64,000 bases of DNA, from NCBI RefSeq assembly GCF_035582795.1, contig NC_134365.1, positions 72,149,635 through 72,213,634 on the forward strand. The letters run 5' to 3'. Source of the DNA: Mycteria americana. Lineage: Eukaryota > Chordata > Aves > Ciconiiformes > Ciconiidae. The notes below the pieces were generated by a model. That model was not told where the DNA came from. It was given only the letters and a program-made list of their open reading frames with translations, and made no database searches. The stretch's first letter is position 1, and each line of letters opens with the position of its first letter. The translations under genes were made by a program, and so were the position numbers. Shown in pieces: positions 12,480 to 24,447 of the stretch.

Positions 12480-12960
12480 ACTGTAACATCAAGTATTTAT
12501 TAGGAAATTGCTGGGTAATTTTAACTGTATCTTTTTTTAAAACATAAATCTGCATCCAAGGCCTCCAGTAACTTTGTGCGACTCTGCACCATTAATTTCT
12601 TCCAGAGTGACATTCTGATATGAGCTGAACAGATGGAATTGCAGGATTGTTCTAGCAAATTTATCATAAAAAATGCATCCGACACCTGTGTAATTTGCCT
12701 AATCATTTTCCTAATAAGCTCCCACCATTAATTATGCACGATTTCCACAATGCAATCAAGATAAAAGTAAATCTGATGACTTAATACCCTTCAAAATAAT
12801 TGGTTCACCCAACACAAGGCCTCCTTTGCTTTCCATAGCCATTCCAGTTAATTAGAAAAAGGGTGCACCCTGTAGGAGTCAGCAGAATGGAGGCTGATCG
12901 CATGGTGGGAGGCAGGCCTGCTGGTTTTTTGGGCAGGAGTCAAGGATATTAACTCTTGAA
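12480..12960. promoter_or_regulatory. candidate conserved non-coding element (part 1)
   Basis: The block has an unusual density of homeodomain-type cores: 'accattaatttc' near 12589, 'cctaatcattttcctaataag' near 12698, 'ccattaattatgcac' near 12724, 'ttaataccc' and 'agttaattag' near 12847. They sit in balanced-composition sequence without simple repeats or stop-free frames. This is how deeply conserved vertebrate developmental enhancers usually read. Conservation itself cannot be tested here. Target gene unknown. Confidence 0.4.
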
Positions 12961-13049
12961 AGAGAGGAACGGGCCCCCCCTCGCCCCCCGCCTCTCATTG
13001 TTGCCTCTCTCCCCCCTGCCCGCCCCACCCAGCAGCAAACAGATGCGAT

Positions 13050-13300
13050 TAGTGTTCTTCAGCCATCAGAAAACTGACTGCAGGACTCCGAGGGTCTAAT
13101 GAGAATCAACTTTTCGGCGGCTGCTGTCTTGCGGTGCAGCCCACCTGTCACATCATTAGGTGCAGCATGTGCCTGGAATTCACTTTGCTAAATGAGATTT
13201 ACAGGCCCCAGTGAAACCCATCCTGCAGCATTCCTGCTTCAATTAGCTAAAGATTAATTGTCTGAGAAAGGGAATGAAAGTTTTACTTCAACTGACCTGG
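13050..13300. promoter_or_regulatory. candidate conserved non-coding element (part 2)
   Basis: The stretch combines a CACCTG E-box (13142-13147) overlapping a MEIS/TALE-type CTGTCA (13145-13150), ATTA cores at 13154, and the pair 'aattag' (13241-13246) and 'attaattg' (13253-13260) separated by six bases. It is not a repeat and has no usable reading frame. Motif grammar of this kind suggests a developmental enhancer, but that is inference. Confidence 0.4.
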
Positions 13301-13304
13301 AAAA

Positions 13305-13361
13305 GGGGGGGGGGGGGGGCGGGGGGGGAGGAGGGACGGAGGGGGAGCCGGGGAGGGGGGC
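13305..13361 (+). repeat. G-rich tract, possible G-quadruplex
   Basis: Fifteen G, one C, eight G, then further runs of three to six G separated by short spacers up to 13361. With at least four G-runs of three or more, the + strand can form a G-quadruplex. Run lengths in such tracts are often wrong in assemblies. Confidence 0.85.
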
Positions 13362-13384
13362 AGAAAGTCTGGCTCAGGTATTCC

Positions 13385-13535
13385 ACATAGGCCTCAGGCA
13401 GTGTGGAAAAACGTGATAATTTAAAGGTGCTGCAAATTTCCTACACCTCGTCTGGATGAGTGAAATTAACTAGCACTAAAAGCTGTCAAATTAAAGGTTG
13501 ACTTCCAGATATTAGCACCTTAAATGTCACCGAAT
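13385..13535. promoter_or_regulatory. candidate conserved non-coding element (part 3)
   Basis: Sequence between the G- and C-tracts, with 'gtgataatttaaagg', 'gaaattaactagc' and 'caaattaaaggttg'. It has the same character as the blocks on either side and no repeat signature. It may be one regulatory element with parts 1, 2 and 4. Confidence 0.3.
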
Positions 13536-13542
13536 ATTCTCC

Positions 13543-13637
13543 ATCTCTCCCCTCCCCGTCCTCCCTCCTTTCTCTCCCTCGGCCTCTCTCCCCTTCCCCC
13601 CCCCCCCCCCCCAATCCTCCCCCCCTCTTTTTTTTGG
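13543..13637. repeat. polypyrimidine tract with C17 run
   Basis: C/T-only or nearly C/T-only sequence with an uninterrupted run of 17 C at 13596-13612. The proline-rich and glycine/arginine-rich frames that overlap here on the two strands are products of this composition and are not genes. The tract could form an i-motif on + and a G-quadruplex on the minus strand. Confidence 0.9.
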
Positions 13638-13664
13638 CAAACACGCACGTCAGCACACCTGCAC

Positions 13665-13850
13665 ATGCACACAAACATTATCCTACTGCTGTTCCCGCTA
13701 ACTGCTTGTGCGTGCTCAGGCCGGAGTCGCTCGGTATAAATCTCTGATGTAACCATGGCTACAGAACAACTGGCAATTACAAAATTTCCTCCATTTTTAA
13801 TGTTACACTAATTATGTTTGAATGTGTTTTAATGGAGAAAGGAATCGAGG
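13665..13850. promoter_or_regulatory. candidate conserved non-coding element (part 4)
   Basis: Contains 'tataaat' at 13735-13741, 'ggcaattacaaaatttcc' and 'acactaattatgtttg', the last an antennapedia-type TAATTA. Balanced composition and no repeat. The TATA-like string might be a promoter for a non-coding RNA, but no initiator or CpG island supports that. Confidence 0.3.
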
Positions 13851-16800
13851 AGATGAAACAGTGTTCTGTACGCCAAGAGCGGGGGGAGAGCCTGTGTCTC
13901 CCATCTTCGGCAGCTTGAAATGCAAGCCCAGGAAAGGCACAGAGCATCTTGAAATGAGCTGGTGTGCCTGGGAGCATAGGATATACACACCAACACGTGA
14001 AATACGTGGGTTAAAGTTTGGAATCTGGATGGTACCACTAAAACAAGCCCACATCCGCTCATAGGTTAGGAAAACAAAATCGCAGCTTACTTTGAACTTC
14101 ATTTCAAGATGAAATGGTGGCTCCTTGAACTGCAATGCCATTGCTTTGGATGCCCTGCTGGCCGAAGGTGGGGCTTCAAACCTGAAGCTGGTTTTGTGGC
14201 TTTTGTTCCACCTGTGATTTTGCATTAAAAACTGTTTTTCTTCTACTCTTCATAGTGTAAAATATTGGGGGGCTGAGGAAGTGGTTTCCAGGCTTGTGCG
14301 ATGCGTAAAATGGCGTGCACCGCCTGCAGAAAGCTTTATGGGATCAGAAGAACCAAACTGTTTTGTTACCAATCGTACTCTCAGCCCCTAGATCTGACGT
14401 GTTCTGCCTGTGTTTCATCGCAAGGCTCTGTGTCGTCCAAATGCATGTGTCATGTCAACACGTTGCGAAGGAAGCCAGTAAGTCCTTGTGAGGGAGTGCC
14501 TCCTGCCCCAACTGAGGCGTGGGCAGCACGCTCCCACTGCCCCTTTTTTATCTTAATGGCATGCTGGAGGGACCTGTGCTGTCACCCAGATTATTCTGGG
14601 GCTGGGCACCAGCCTCAGAACTTTTCATCAGCAGTACCTAGTGGGTACCCTGCCAGGGTATGGTTACAACTGGATCCTGTGCTGGAACTGGCAGAATGCC
14701 TCAAGTGGGGCAAGATGAGACAAGTGGAAGTTAGTAAAACAGTAGCACACTCCTCCTGGCATTTTCAGCTGGGGTCACAAGGATGCCATGCAACAAGCGT
14801 AAGTATTTGAAGAGTCTTTTTTTTTTTTTATAAGACCCTGATTTGGTTAGATTTTACTGGGGGGGGAGGGAGCAAGTAAAAAACCCCGGCAAACAACATT
14901 TTGCATCATACTGCTCCATCTTCTTCTTTAACCTGGTAATTTAACATGCATGCACACCCACTGCTGAAGGTGGGGTGGGGATACTGTTACAAGTTTCCTC
15001 ACAGCAGCGAGCTCTCCGTCCCAGCTGTGTCTTCAGCGGCATGAGCCAGCTTGATTATGCTAAAGCACCCCTGGATCCCTTCCTCTTTTGTTTCATTCTA
15101 CCCAGGGTTTTAAAGCTTAAACATTTGACATGCTTGGGTAGTTTCTTCTCTAATTTTATCCCAGCTGACTGTGCAATGAGTTTAACTCAGAGCCCTTAGG
15201 TGCAAGCCACTTTCCACAATGTATATTAAACCTTATAAAACTAGCCGGTATGTCATTACGCAGAATATAATTACCTATATTGGAATTTGGCCAGGATACT
15301 GGGGCTAATATTGTTAGCCTTGCAAAAATTGGCGTGGGACTTTTTAATGACCACATGTGGTCAGTGCCATATGTTTCTAGCTCATCTAAAGGATGATACC
15401 TCTCACACAGCCATGCCCCTTTGCAATCACTTCAGGGTAGGCAAGCAAAAGCTCGGAGGCCAGACAGGACGGACAGTTGCTAGTTCAGAGACTGATGACA
15501 TCTTTGATGTGGGGCAGGAGAGAGCTCTGTAGCAAACCCCAGCACTGCATGGCCAGGAGCTCTTATTGACCCAAGCTTTGCACGTTCCCTCCCTCTCTTT
15601 TGCCAGCCCTCACGCCTTTGTAACCTAGCCTGGTAAGAAGAGTCACTGCCCTTTCTGGAGATGATGTACTTTATGTAAAGCTAAATTTTTTTATCGCTCG
15701 TCATGTGAGTGATTTCATCCACTGAAGATATTGGTTTAGGCAAGATTGGCTTAAACCACAAACACAATTGGAAATGTTCTATAAAGCCCTTCTATTTTTT
15801 TAAGTTCCGTGTGTTGTGTGCCAGACAGTCATAACATGTCCTAACCAGGGATGACTATGCTTTAAAGTGACTAAGCTAACATTAATACTCACATTAAAAG
15901 GAAATCCCATTTAAATATTTGGTGCAATGTTTCCATGTTTGCTCTGTATGTCACCATGAAGTTTGGGATAGAAGCTTTCTCAGAGAAAACAGGTGTAGTT
16001 TATCGCTTCTCTGGTCAGTCTGATGAGACTAATCTCCATCTCATTCTTCAAAATGTTCATGAAAACATAAAAAAGCATGGGTTTTGAGCCCCTCTGGTAG
16101 AATGTCGTTACGAGGTTCAAAATGAAGCTTGCACAACTCTCCATTTTTCCGTCTTACCCTGATGAGAAGGCGTATTCGGTGTCCTTGTCTTTTCTCAGTT
16201 TTTTCTTTGGGACTCTCCTGAGTCTCTTCTCAAAGAGACCAAGTCACTGACTCTCCTGTGCTGCCTATGTGCCCGGGGTTCTCTCCCCACTCTTTTCCTT
16301 CCCACTTTCCTTTGAACCACTAAACCATATTCTCTTTAAATTGTACAATGAAACCCTCCATTTACTTTAGCCTGCAATAAAATAGATTTTCATTATAAAA
16401 CATTTGATGGTACTGCTCTACTTCTGGCCTATGTGGCTTGTTAAGGCACTAGTGGTGGTAGAAAAGTGATGACCTCCCACCTCTGTTTTAAACCTAATTC
16501 TCTCCTGATTGTCAAAAGTTGTGAAGAAGAAATCAAATCTATTATTGGACAAGGTAAGGTTATCATTACGGAGGTTAGCAAGCCTTCATCTTTACAGCCT
16601 TCAACTTTACAACTATCCTTTGCTTGAGAGATCATCGTTTGGCTTTAACGATCTGTCTTGCCACAGGTAATGTTTAATCTTCCCTTTTTGATTAAACTAA
16701 TAGAGATGGTTTTGCCAAGTCATCTCCAAGGCTCTGTTTGCTTCAGATATCCGGGACTTTTGACTTTGCTACAGCTTTTATACCTGAATATAAAACAAGG

Positions 16801-17209
16801 CTGGTATTTGTGACTTTGGTTGTCAATCTCTTCCTGATAATGACTAACGGTCAATTCATATAATTGTGGCTCCATTTACATGTACTGAAGATGTGGCAGA
16901 TGAGCAGAAAGAAAGAAATAGATGTTATCAACAGTCGTTATTGTCACAGGGGTTAAGAAGCTCATAATTTCAGCATCTAGTTAGACCAACCACTGTGTCT
17001 AGATAATTAAATGGTAGCTGTGACAAGGTAAGCCTTTCCCAGATATGCATGTTGAGAAGGTACAAACTCCTCTTGCTTCCTGATTACAGCACAGTGACAT
17101 GTTGTCTAGAGGCACCTCAGACCTGGTGCGTTTTCTGAAGCCAGGAATGAGCTCACGCTTTGGGCCTCATCACAGGTGAAGAGGCATGGGCTGGCTGTAA
17201 CAAGTTCAT
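13851..17209. other. GC-richer non-coding stretch
   Basis: Stop-poor DNA with overlapping frames: 13812-14225 minus (137 codons), 13822-14064 plus, and 14301-14810 plus (169 codons). None has a recognisable domain. The 169-codon frame is cysteine-rich near its start (CTACRK, CYQS, CSAC) but with no regular zinc-finger spacing. T-runs lie near 14818-14830. After 15550 the DNA is ordinary spacer. A good donor-like AAG|GTAAGC occurs at 17026-17034 without a convincing exon before it. Confidence 0.4.
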
Positions 17210-17345
17210 TGCCCGGCATTAGGAGAGCGTCTGGGCAGGGTTTTTGTGCGCTTGGAGGGCGCTTAGCTGGAGAGCGCTGCGGGGCTGGAGGGGACTCTCC
17301 GACTCCTCTGCCGGTGGCTCAGCCACCACCAAGGTGACTTGCCAG
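17210..17345. promoter_or_regulatory. small CpG cluster
   Basis: About eight or nine CpGs fall within roughly 115 bp, with repeated GCGC(T) strings ('gtgcgcttgg', 'agggcgctta', 'agagcgctgc'). The surrounding sequence is strongly CpG-poor. It is too short to meet the usual CpG-island length, but could be the core of a weak promoter or an unmethylated enhancer. It could also be a remnant of a GC-rich repeat. Confidence 0.3.
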
Positions 17346-20300
17346 TAGCAACTTCATCCACCCTTATGGAGATCTCTGCTTCTCCAGAACTAGCCCACTT
17401 TGGGATTTATGCTTTATAACCTGCATCAGTTACCACTAAACTTCTGCATAAAATTTCAGAGATGGATACTAACCTTTAAGAAACTAAATTACCTAAACCC
17501 ATTCTAACTCGAGGAGGGGGGCAGTTTTTAGGGTTATATCCTTGTGATATTCCAACCAGGACTATTTGTCAGTCTGGCACAGGAGGTCTCTGACAGAGAT
17601 ACGTTTTCACTGTGGACTTCAGAGCTTTGAAATTCACTTCTTTGAGAGGGACAGTAAAATGAAGGCAGCAAGGGGTGGGAGGGCTAGAGACATGGTTATT
17701 TACTGGAAAAATCTGGATCTTTCTGGGGAGAAAGAGCTGCCTGCATTCAATATAACTGGATGTATATCTAATTAATGGCAGAATGCCCAGTGCTTTTGGA
17801 AAGCACTTACGGACCCAAAGAAATAATTTATTGTACAATGGATCCCTAGCGAAGGACCGAACTGTGATTCTTGCCAGGACCACTCTCTAGCTTGGTTTCT
17901 CCCTGCATTTTATGTTGTGATGCATATTTTCAGCCCTCCTGAAGACAAGATCAATGGGTTAAAAGCCTGTTTTGTAGGAGAACTGTGTCCAGTTATACTT
18001 ACTCCATCTTAAGCCCACAAAATTTATCCTTTGCTATTGTGTGACATTATTTTGGGGTGTTCTAGGTCTAGGAGCTTATTTACTAGGAGCTTATGCACAT
18101 TCATATCTCTGGTACAATGAGGTTGCAGAGATCTGCAGGAAATATTTTAAAGGCCATCTATGTCTTCAAAATGCATTTTGGAGTTGATGATTAACTCTGC
18201 CTAATAGGTTGACTACTTCTACAGCAAGGTGGTGTGATAGACTGGAAAATCTATTCATTTGTTTTCCTATTTAAAAGAAAAATAAGTGCAGAACCACAAA
18301 TAAGGAGGTGAAGCATAACCACTTAACACACAAATGTATATTCAGCAACACTTGATGGGAACGTTTTACAATTTGTTCCTGAGAGCATTGCTGACCTGCG
18401 TAATTTTAAGTGTGCAGTCAAACGAAGGCCTTTTAGATGGTTCCAGCGATATCGACTCACAGGATGCTCTGCAGAACACCTGGACAATTGCAAAGGCAAC
18501 TGTAATTACTTCTAAAGGTTCTTTTCAGGTGTATTTTCTGGTGGTTCAAGGTTTTAATCGCACAAAGAGGACATCTTGGTATCTGAGGAAAATACTATTT
18601 TATCAGAAGTTTGAAAACACATTTTGGTTTGTTTGGGGTTTTTTTGGTTTTGTTTTTGTTTTTTTCCAGAATGATGGTAGGATGTTCTCAAGGGATTTCT
18701 GAGAGCTGCTGAGCAAAAATTTAGCTTCAGTGAACTTTACTGGTATTGTTATTGTCAAGTAATCATCACTTTTTAAGTGCTCTTCTACTCTACCTCTGAC
18801 TGGTCTTCTAAGGGTTTTCTTTTTCAGAATGTAGGTCCCTTCTACATATCCCATTAAATCTTAGTAATTTCTAATGATGTTTAAGTGTCTTATAAGAAAA
18901 AGGCAAGGGAAGCAGTGTCTTAAGAATCATTAAATGCTTACTTTAAAAAATTACTTTCCTTTAGTAGTATGATGCCCCACCATTTTTTTTTTTTTTATTT
19001 CTACTCTGAATTAATTATTCAGTAATGTTGGGTTTATTATTACAGCTATTATTTGCCTTTCAGATCGTCAGGCTTGGAAAAGGCAATCTGAGGCCATTGC
19101 CCCCCGCCCAAGTTAAAAGGACCAGAACTCCTGCTGGGACATCCTTGCTCCCAGCTGCAATGAACAGTAGGAGACTATTCTAATTTTTTTTAAGCTCTCA
19201 GTATTTCTGCTGATACCTAAATAGGGATTGCTGACTTTTTGGTATTTCTGAAAATGTCTGTCTTGTCTTAGTATCCTCAGCAAATGAGAGCTCAGCTCTA
19301 GCAAAAATTTGGCTCCAGGTCTGTATACTTATGGCAACTTCCTCTGTGAATAGTGAGCTCTGTTGTTAATTAATGCAAGCTGTGTTATCATTTCATCTAC
19401 TGTTGTTCCTTCTGTTAGGCAAATTTTCTGTTTATTATAACTATCATTGTAGTGTTTATAGGCCTTAGTCAAGAATTTGGGCCTCGTGGTATATGGAAAT
19501 AATAATTACTACTAGTTTCCTTTTTTAGCTTGCTTTCTTAAGGAAACATGGGTTATGCTGTCATGCTGTTTGTCTGGCAGCCTGCTCTAAATAACTTTGC
19601 AATCTTTTAATTAATTTCAACCAAAGTTTACTGTGGGAATTCTACCAATCTTGTGGAAACTGGCTACCGGCAAGAGGAGAAGGTGATGCAAATTAGGGTT
19701 CCTGATGCAAGGAAGACTGTGTTGTGAGCTCACCTTATTTTCTTTCTGGGAGCAGGCATGTGACGGCTGGCCAAGCAGCATAAATATAGCTCTTGTGCTG
19801 CCTCTTCCCTATTCAGTAATTAGGAAACCTGGGAGGGAGGTGGCTGCACTGTGTCCTCATTTTGAACAAGAATGCAAGAGTGGAGGGAGGTTGTAAGTAG
19901 CATAGAGGAGGACTTGGATATATTGAGTGGGGATTTGGGAAACAGTCTTCATTAGCTCTGCTGCTCTCAGATTAACTAGATTTATTTTTTAGTGTACTTT
20001 GGAGTGCAGATATTCACTAGGATTTTAATGGGAGTCTTCCTAAGGAGAACTGGGAAAATCCATGGGAAATCCTAGAAGTGATGATGATGATTTTCAGGGC
20101 TATTGATGGTAATCATTTGCATACAATGTACAAGTAGATAATTCAAATTTGTGCACATTTTACAGTTCTAATATATATTTGTCTGCACTAGAGGTGTCTA
20201 ACAACCATTAGTGTCCATGTGCATTAGTTTTGGGGGAGATTTTTTTGCATGTTTAAATTGTCAGCTCCTTATTTTTATTCTGTTTCATTTAATCATTTAT

Positions 20301-23300
20301 AAAGAAGTCAGCTGAAATTTTATCAAAGCTAGACAATTTTTCCAAATCTATAATAAAAATCATGAGTGTCATATGTTTAACTAGGAGATTATCGTGAATA
20401 AAAGCACCCCAGAGAACATTTCATACATTTTTTTTCCCTTTTCTCTACCTTCGGGTCCAAGAGAAAATCCATTTTGGGTATATCACAGATGCTCTGCATT
20501 GACCAGATAACAAGGTAATGTGATCAAAAAGTAAGGAATTCTTCTCTGGTTTGGATACCATTAAGGGGGTTTTTTTGTTATTCTTTTTATTTTATTTTAT
20601 TTTATTTAACATTTTAATGTTTAACTAGTGTCCTGGCTGAACTCCAGCTTCTGGACAAATTCCAGCTTAAGTAATTGCATCCTATCTAATGAATTTCCCT
20701 ATCTGGCATTAATTGGAAAAGCTATTCTTCACTTCCTGTCCTAACCTGGTCTATAATGTTGCTGTGTGCTATAGGTTACTATGATCAATCCTGGAACTGG
20801 CTGCGTTTTAGTAGACAAATACATATGCACTGGGCAAGTTTAGGAACAAAGCAGCTAGACAGATATGTCTCACTGCCGTCTTCTATGATGCATCACCTGC
20901 AAAACATGAATACTGCCCTCTTTCAAATAAAAATATCCCTACTCAATCACACTCTTCTCCAGTAGCTGGAAACCTTAAAAAAGAGGATATAAACTTTAAT
21001 TCTACTTATAGGTATTAGAAAGGTTCTTTTTAGCTGGAGTGGCAAAGGCCCTGAGTTAAAGGTTCTGGATTTACTTCACATTGTCACAGGGACCTTGTTC
21101 AGGTAAGGCCCGTACATGTGCAGCTGGCCCTGCCTTTGTTCATGTAGCTTTGGGGGGAAGGAGGAAACCTTACAAATCAAGTGAGATTATAAATCAAGTG
21201 AGAATTCTTTACTACTGTTTTTGCAAAATTAAATTAAATTTCTCTAATCTCAAGTGGTATTTACAATATAAATTATCTATATATATTCAGCCTGTTAGCA
21301 TCCAATATAATTAAAGCCAGAAAACCTGTTTCTATTATTGTTTAGTGTTTACACACCCTCATAAATTCTTGGGAGTTTTTGGCCATATTGGCTGCCTATT
21401 CTGAGTTTGCCTTCCTGGAGTTGCATGCTGAATTTAAATATGCAGCCTTAACTATTGAAAACATTTTCTTCAAGTTTTCTTTGTTTTGCAAGGCATGCTG
21501 AGACCTACATATGAAGACTAATTTCAAGAAAATTGGTTTAATAATATTATGCACAATTAAAATATGCAAGCTCTGGGACCTCTTTCCTGACATGTATGTA
21601 TATACTTGGATACACAGAATATAAAGTATCATTTTTTTCAGCTTTCTCAATGTTAGCATTGCTGTGGGGCAGAAGGCTGGTTTATGGCAACATAGCTAAT
21701 TATTTTGTATATCTACGTGTTAGGTTTCACAGACTTTTTGAAAACTCACATGAGGCAATTTGATGACCATCTGATCTGTCTTGCATATCACAAGCCATAA
21801 AGCCTCACTTGACATTCTGCCATCACAGTAATGTCACTATGGGCTGAAGACCTTGACTACAAGTCCTGATATAGAGACTATGGGTGATACAAGAATTGAC
21901 TACAATCCTACTGTTCCATACCTTATTGTTACGCATGTGCACTTTATTTCTGAGCTGAATTGGTCTACCTTCATATTTCAGCAATTGTGTCTTATTACAC
22001 CAAGGTCTTGCTGCCTATCAAGAACATCTAGCACCAGGAATTTCTTTGGGGTGAACATCGGGGTGAAAAAGTTTCTGTGTATTGTTCATTGAAATGAGAA
22101 TTAATGATAGCTGACTGAATACTAGCACACTCCCCATGACTATCCATATAAGTTTACTGCTAAGAAAATCTAAATTAAAATTTTATTACAAGGTAAAACA
22201 AAGAAACACACCCTCCCACACACACCCCTTATTTTTTGTGTTCAGAAATATTTGGAAAGTTGCTGTGGAGCCTTGAGTACAGGTTGTTACAGCATATTAA
22301 ATATACAATTAAAGCAGTTTTAAAAGTTTGGTAAATTAAACAATAAGACTGACCCTCAAACAGCCTAATCGTGGCTTGTTTTGCAGGCAGTATGTACTCT
22401 GATGTACAGGCTGGCTGGCTGTAGATCAAAACTGGAGGTTTTATTGATTAAAGTCTTCCTACAGTGGGGATTAAAAAAGTATGTCTTATCTTGCTATCTA
22501 TTTGAAAGATATAGATTCCTGTTATTTGCTGAAGTAAGGGAATGTTGGCAGTATCAAGTTCCTTACAGGAGGACTGACATGACTAGATGCTCCTTTGAAG
22601 ATTTACCTCACTATCTTGGAGGAACAGTCCAGCCATTCTGGGAACAAAACTACTGCATCTGGGCAGCCCCTTCCCCAGCCATCTGACCAGCATTGAGCTG
22701 GTTCTGCACCCTTGAGCAGGTTGTTTTGGGGTTTTCTTTTTGGTTAGGTTGTTTATTGGGTTTTTTTTTTCCCAACTACTACTTTTTTTTGTTCATTTGC
22801 AAATAAAATTGAGTGCAAATTGGTTTTCAATTACAGTCTTCACTTAAACCACTGCCATCATGGAGAAGACATTCAGAGACATACTTAGCCCAGAGTATGG
22901 CCCTGTATCAGTGTAGCAGCAGGAGAACTGGGTGAAGCTTTAGTATGTCCCAGGTGAGAGTACTTAGGGGATGTCATGTGGAGCAGGTTCGCTTATTTTT
23001 TGGACCTTATTCAATGAGGACCAACTCAGACTTAATTAACAGCTACATAGCAAAAGTAGCCCTTCATCTTTTCAAATATGTCATCATTTTTTTTAATGAA
23101 TTGTTGGCAGTGCACAAGTGTTGGACAAATAATATATGCAAACAAACTACAGTCAGTGATTTTGTGACCAGTAGCATTAATTTGTCCTGAGAATAAACTT
23201 CAAATATTCTAAGCAAGGTACATCCAAGCCCCCTTTCAGAGTTAAAGGCTTATTAGGGGTTTCCATGAAACAAATTGTAAATAGGTTATGTGGAGTTACA

Positions 23301-23833
23301 GCATCAAATGAGCAGGTGGGGCTGAGCACCGCCCCACACAGGACAGAAGCCACAGCAGGCAGAGACCATGTGCTGGTCCCCCTCAGTCCCCTTGATCAAT
23401 TCATGCAGCTGGAAATCTCTCATAAAACATGGCTGTTTATAAGACTTCCTAAAGGTCATCATTCCTACCTCTAGACCTGAGTGGAAAATAACAATTCTGT
23501 TTCTGCGAGGATTTACACTTCTGATATTTTTCTTTTACGTTCAAACTGTACAAAACAAAATAACTGTTCTCTCTTCAGTGTGGCTGGGCTGAAGGCTGAG
23601 AGCTTGGAACTTTTGACTTTAGGAGCTGGCTAGGTTTCTGAGGAGTTGGACAGGATTGCTGGCAGTAAACCAAGTAGTGTCCAGTTAGAAACCAGCTGAT
23701 AGGAAGATTTCAAAACCTAAGTCTTGTTATGATCCAGCAATCCTGACTGATTTTTGGCAGAAGCTTATTAAACCTGCCTTTGTCCCACAGGTATGTTTTG
23801 ATGTCAAAGAGTAAAATTTTTTAAAATTTGCTT
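17346..23833. other. AT-rich non-coding stretch
   Basis: Long spacer. It holds T/G-rich low-complexity runs (18618-18667, 22718-22773), a poly-T at 18983-18996, a (TTTTA)n-like tract near 20582-20610 and short AATTAAATTAAATT repeats near 21226-21240. The sequence at 21033-21102 is flanked by an acceptor-like 'tctttttag' and a donor-like CAG|GTAAGG and is open in one frame, but it is short and resembles nothing known. No recognised gene. Confidence 0.5.
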
Positions 23834-23885
23834 ATCTTCATATTTAGGTTTATATAAGTACTGATCTTCATATTTAGGTTTATAT
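23834..23885 (+). repeat. 30-bp-period tandem duplication at the CR1 5' junction
   Basis: A 22-bp string beginning ATCTTCATATTTAGG and ending TTTATAT occurs at 23834-23855 and again, identically, at 23864-23885. The second copy ends exactly where CR1 sequence begins. The perfect identity suggests the duplication is as young as or younger than the CR1 insertion. Confidence 0.9.
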
Positions 23886-24447
23886 GAAGGCAGAAAAGGA
23901 CCTGGGGGTGCTGGTTGACAGCTGGCTGAACATGAGCCAGCAGTGTGCCCAGGCCAAGAAAGCCAATGGCATCCTGGCTTGTATCAGGAGTAGTGTGGCC
24001 AGCAGGACTAGGGAAGTGATCGTGCCCCTGTACTCAGCACTGGTGAGGCCGCACCTCGAATACTGTGTTCAGTTTTGGGCCCCTCACTACAAGAGAGACA
24101 TTGAGGTGCTGGAGCGTGTCCAGAGAAGGGCAACGAAGCTGGTGAAGGGTCTGGAGAAGAAGTCTCATGAGGAGTGGCTGTGGCAACTGGGGTTGTTTAG
24201 TCTGGAGAAGTGGAGGCTGAAGGGAGACCTTATTGCTCTCTACAACTACCTGAAAGGAGGTTGTAAAGAGGTGGCGGTCGGTCTCTTCTCCCAAGTAACA
24301 AGTGATAGGACAAGAGGAAATGGCCTCAAGTTGCATCAGGAGAGGTTTGGATTGGATATAGGAGAAATTTCTTTACTGAAAGGGTTATCAAGCATTGGAA
24401 CAGGCTGCCCAGGGAAGTGGTTGAGTCACCATCCTTGGAGGAGTTAA
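23884..24447 (+). pseudogene. CR1 LINE reverse transcriptase, C-terminal remnant
   Basis: The 187-codon open frame encodes the C-terminal end of CR1 ORF2. It shows the family's typical order: [87 protein letters not shown] and SDRTRGNG. The full protein has an endonuclease and a complete RT; only the part after the RT catalytic core remains, so it is dead. The first ATG is partly made of flanking DNA and is not a real start. Near 24358-24365 a one-base loss shifts the frame; the expected continuation ([20 protein letters not shown]) is then readable in the next frame. A second small loss near 24441-24452 is likely. Confidence 0.92.

Noticed and set aside
13486..13756. Glycine/arginine-rich and proline-rich frames on both strands
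   Set aside because: Translation of the C/T-rich tract with its C17 run; low complexity only.
13812..14225. 137-codon minus-strand frame
   Set aside because: Overlaps plus-strand and minus-strand frames of similar size in stop-poor DNA, has no domain and no splice signals that fit.
21033..21102. Short open segment between an acceptor-like and a CAG|GTAAGG donor-like site
   Set aside because: Only about 70 nt, with a poor acceptor, no partner exon nearby and no recognisable peptide.
24034..24336. 100-codon minus-strand frame
   Set aside because: It is the antisense shadow of the CR1 reverse transcriptase remnant.
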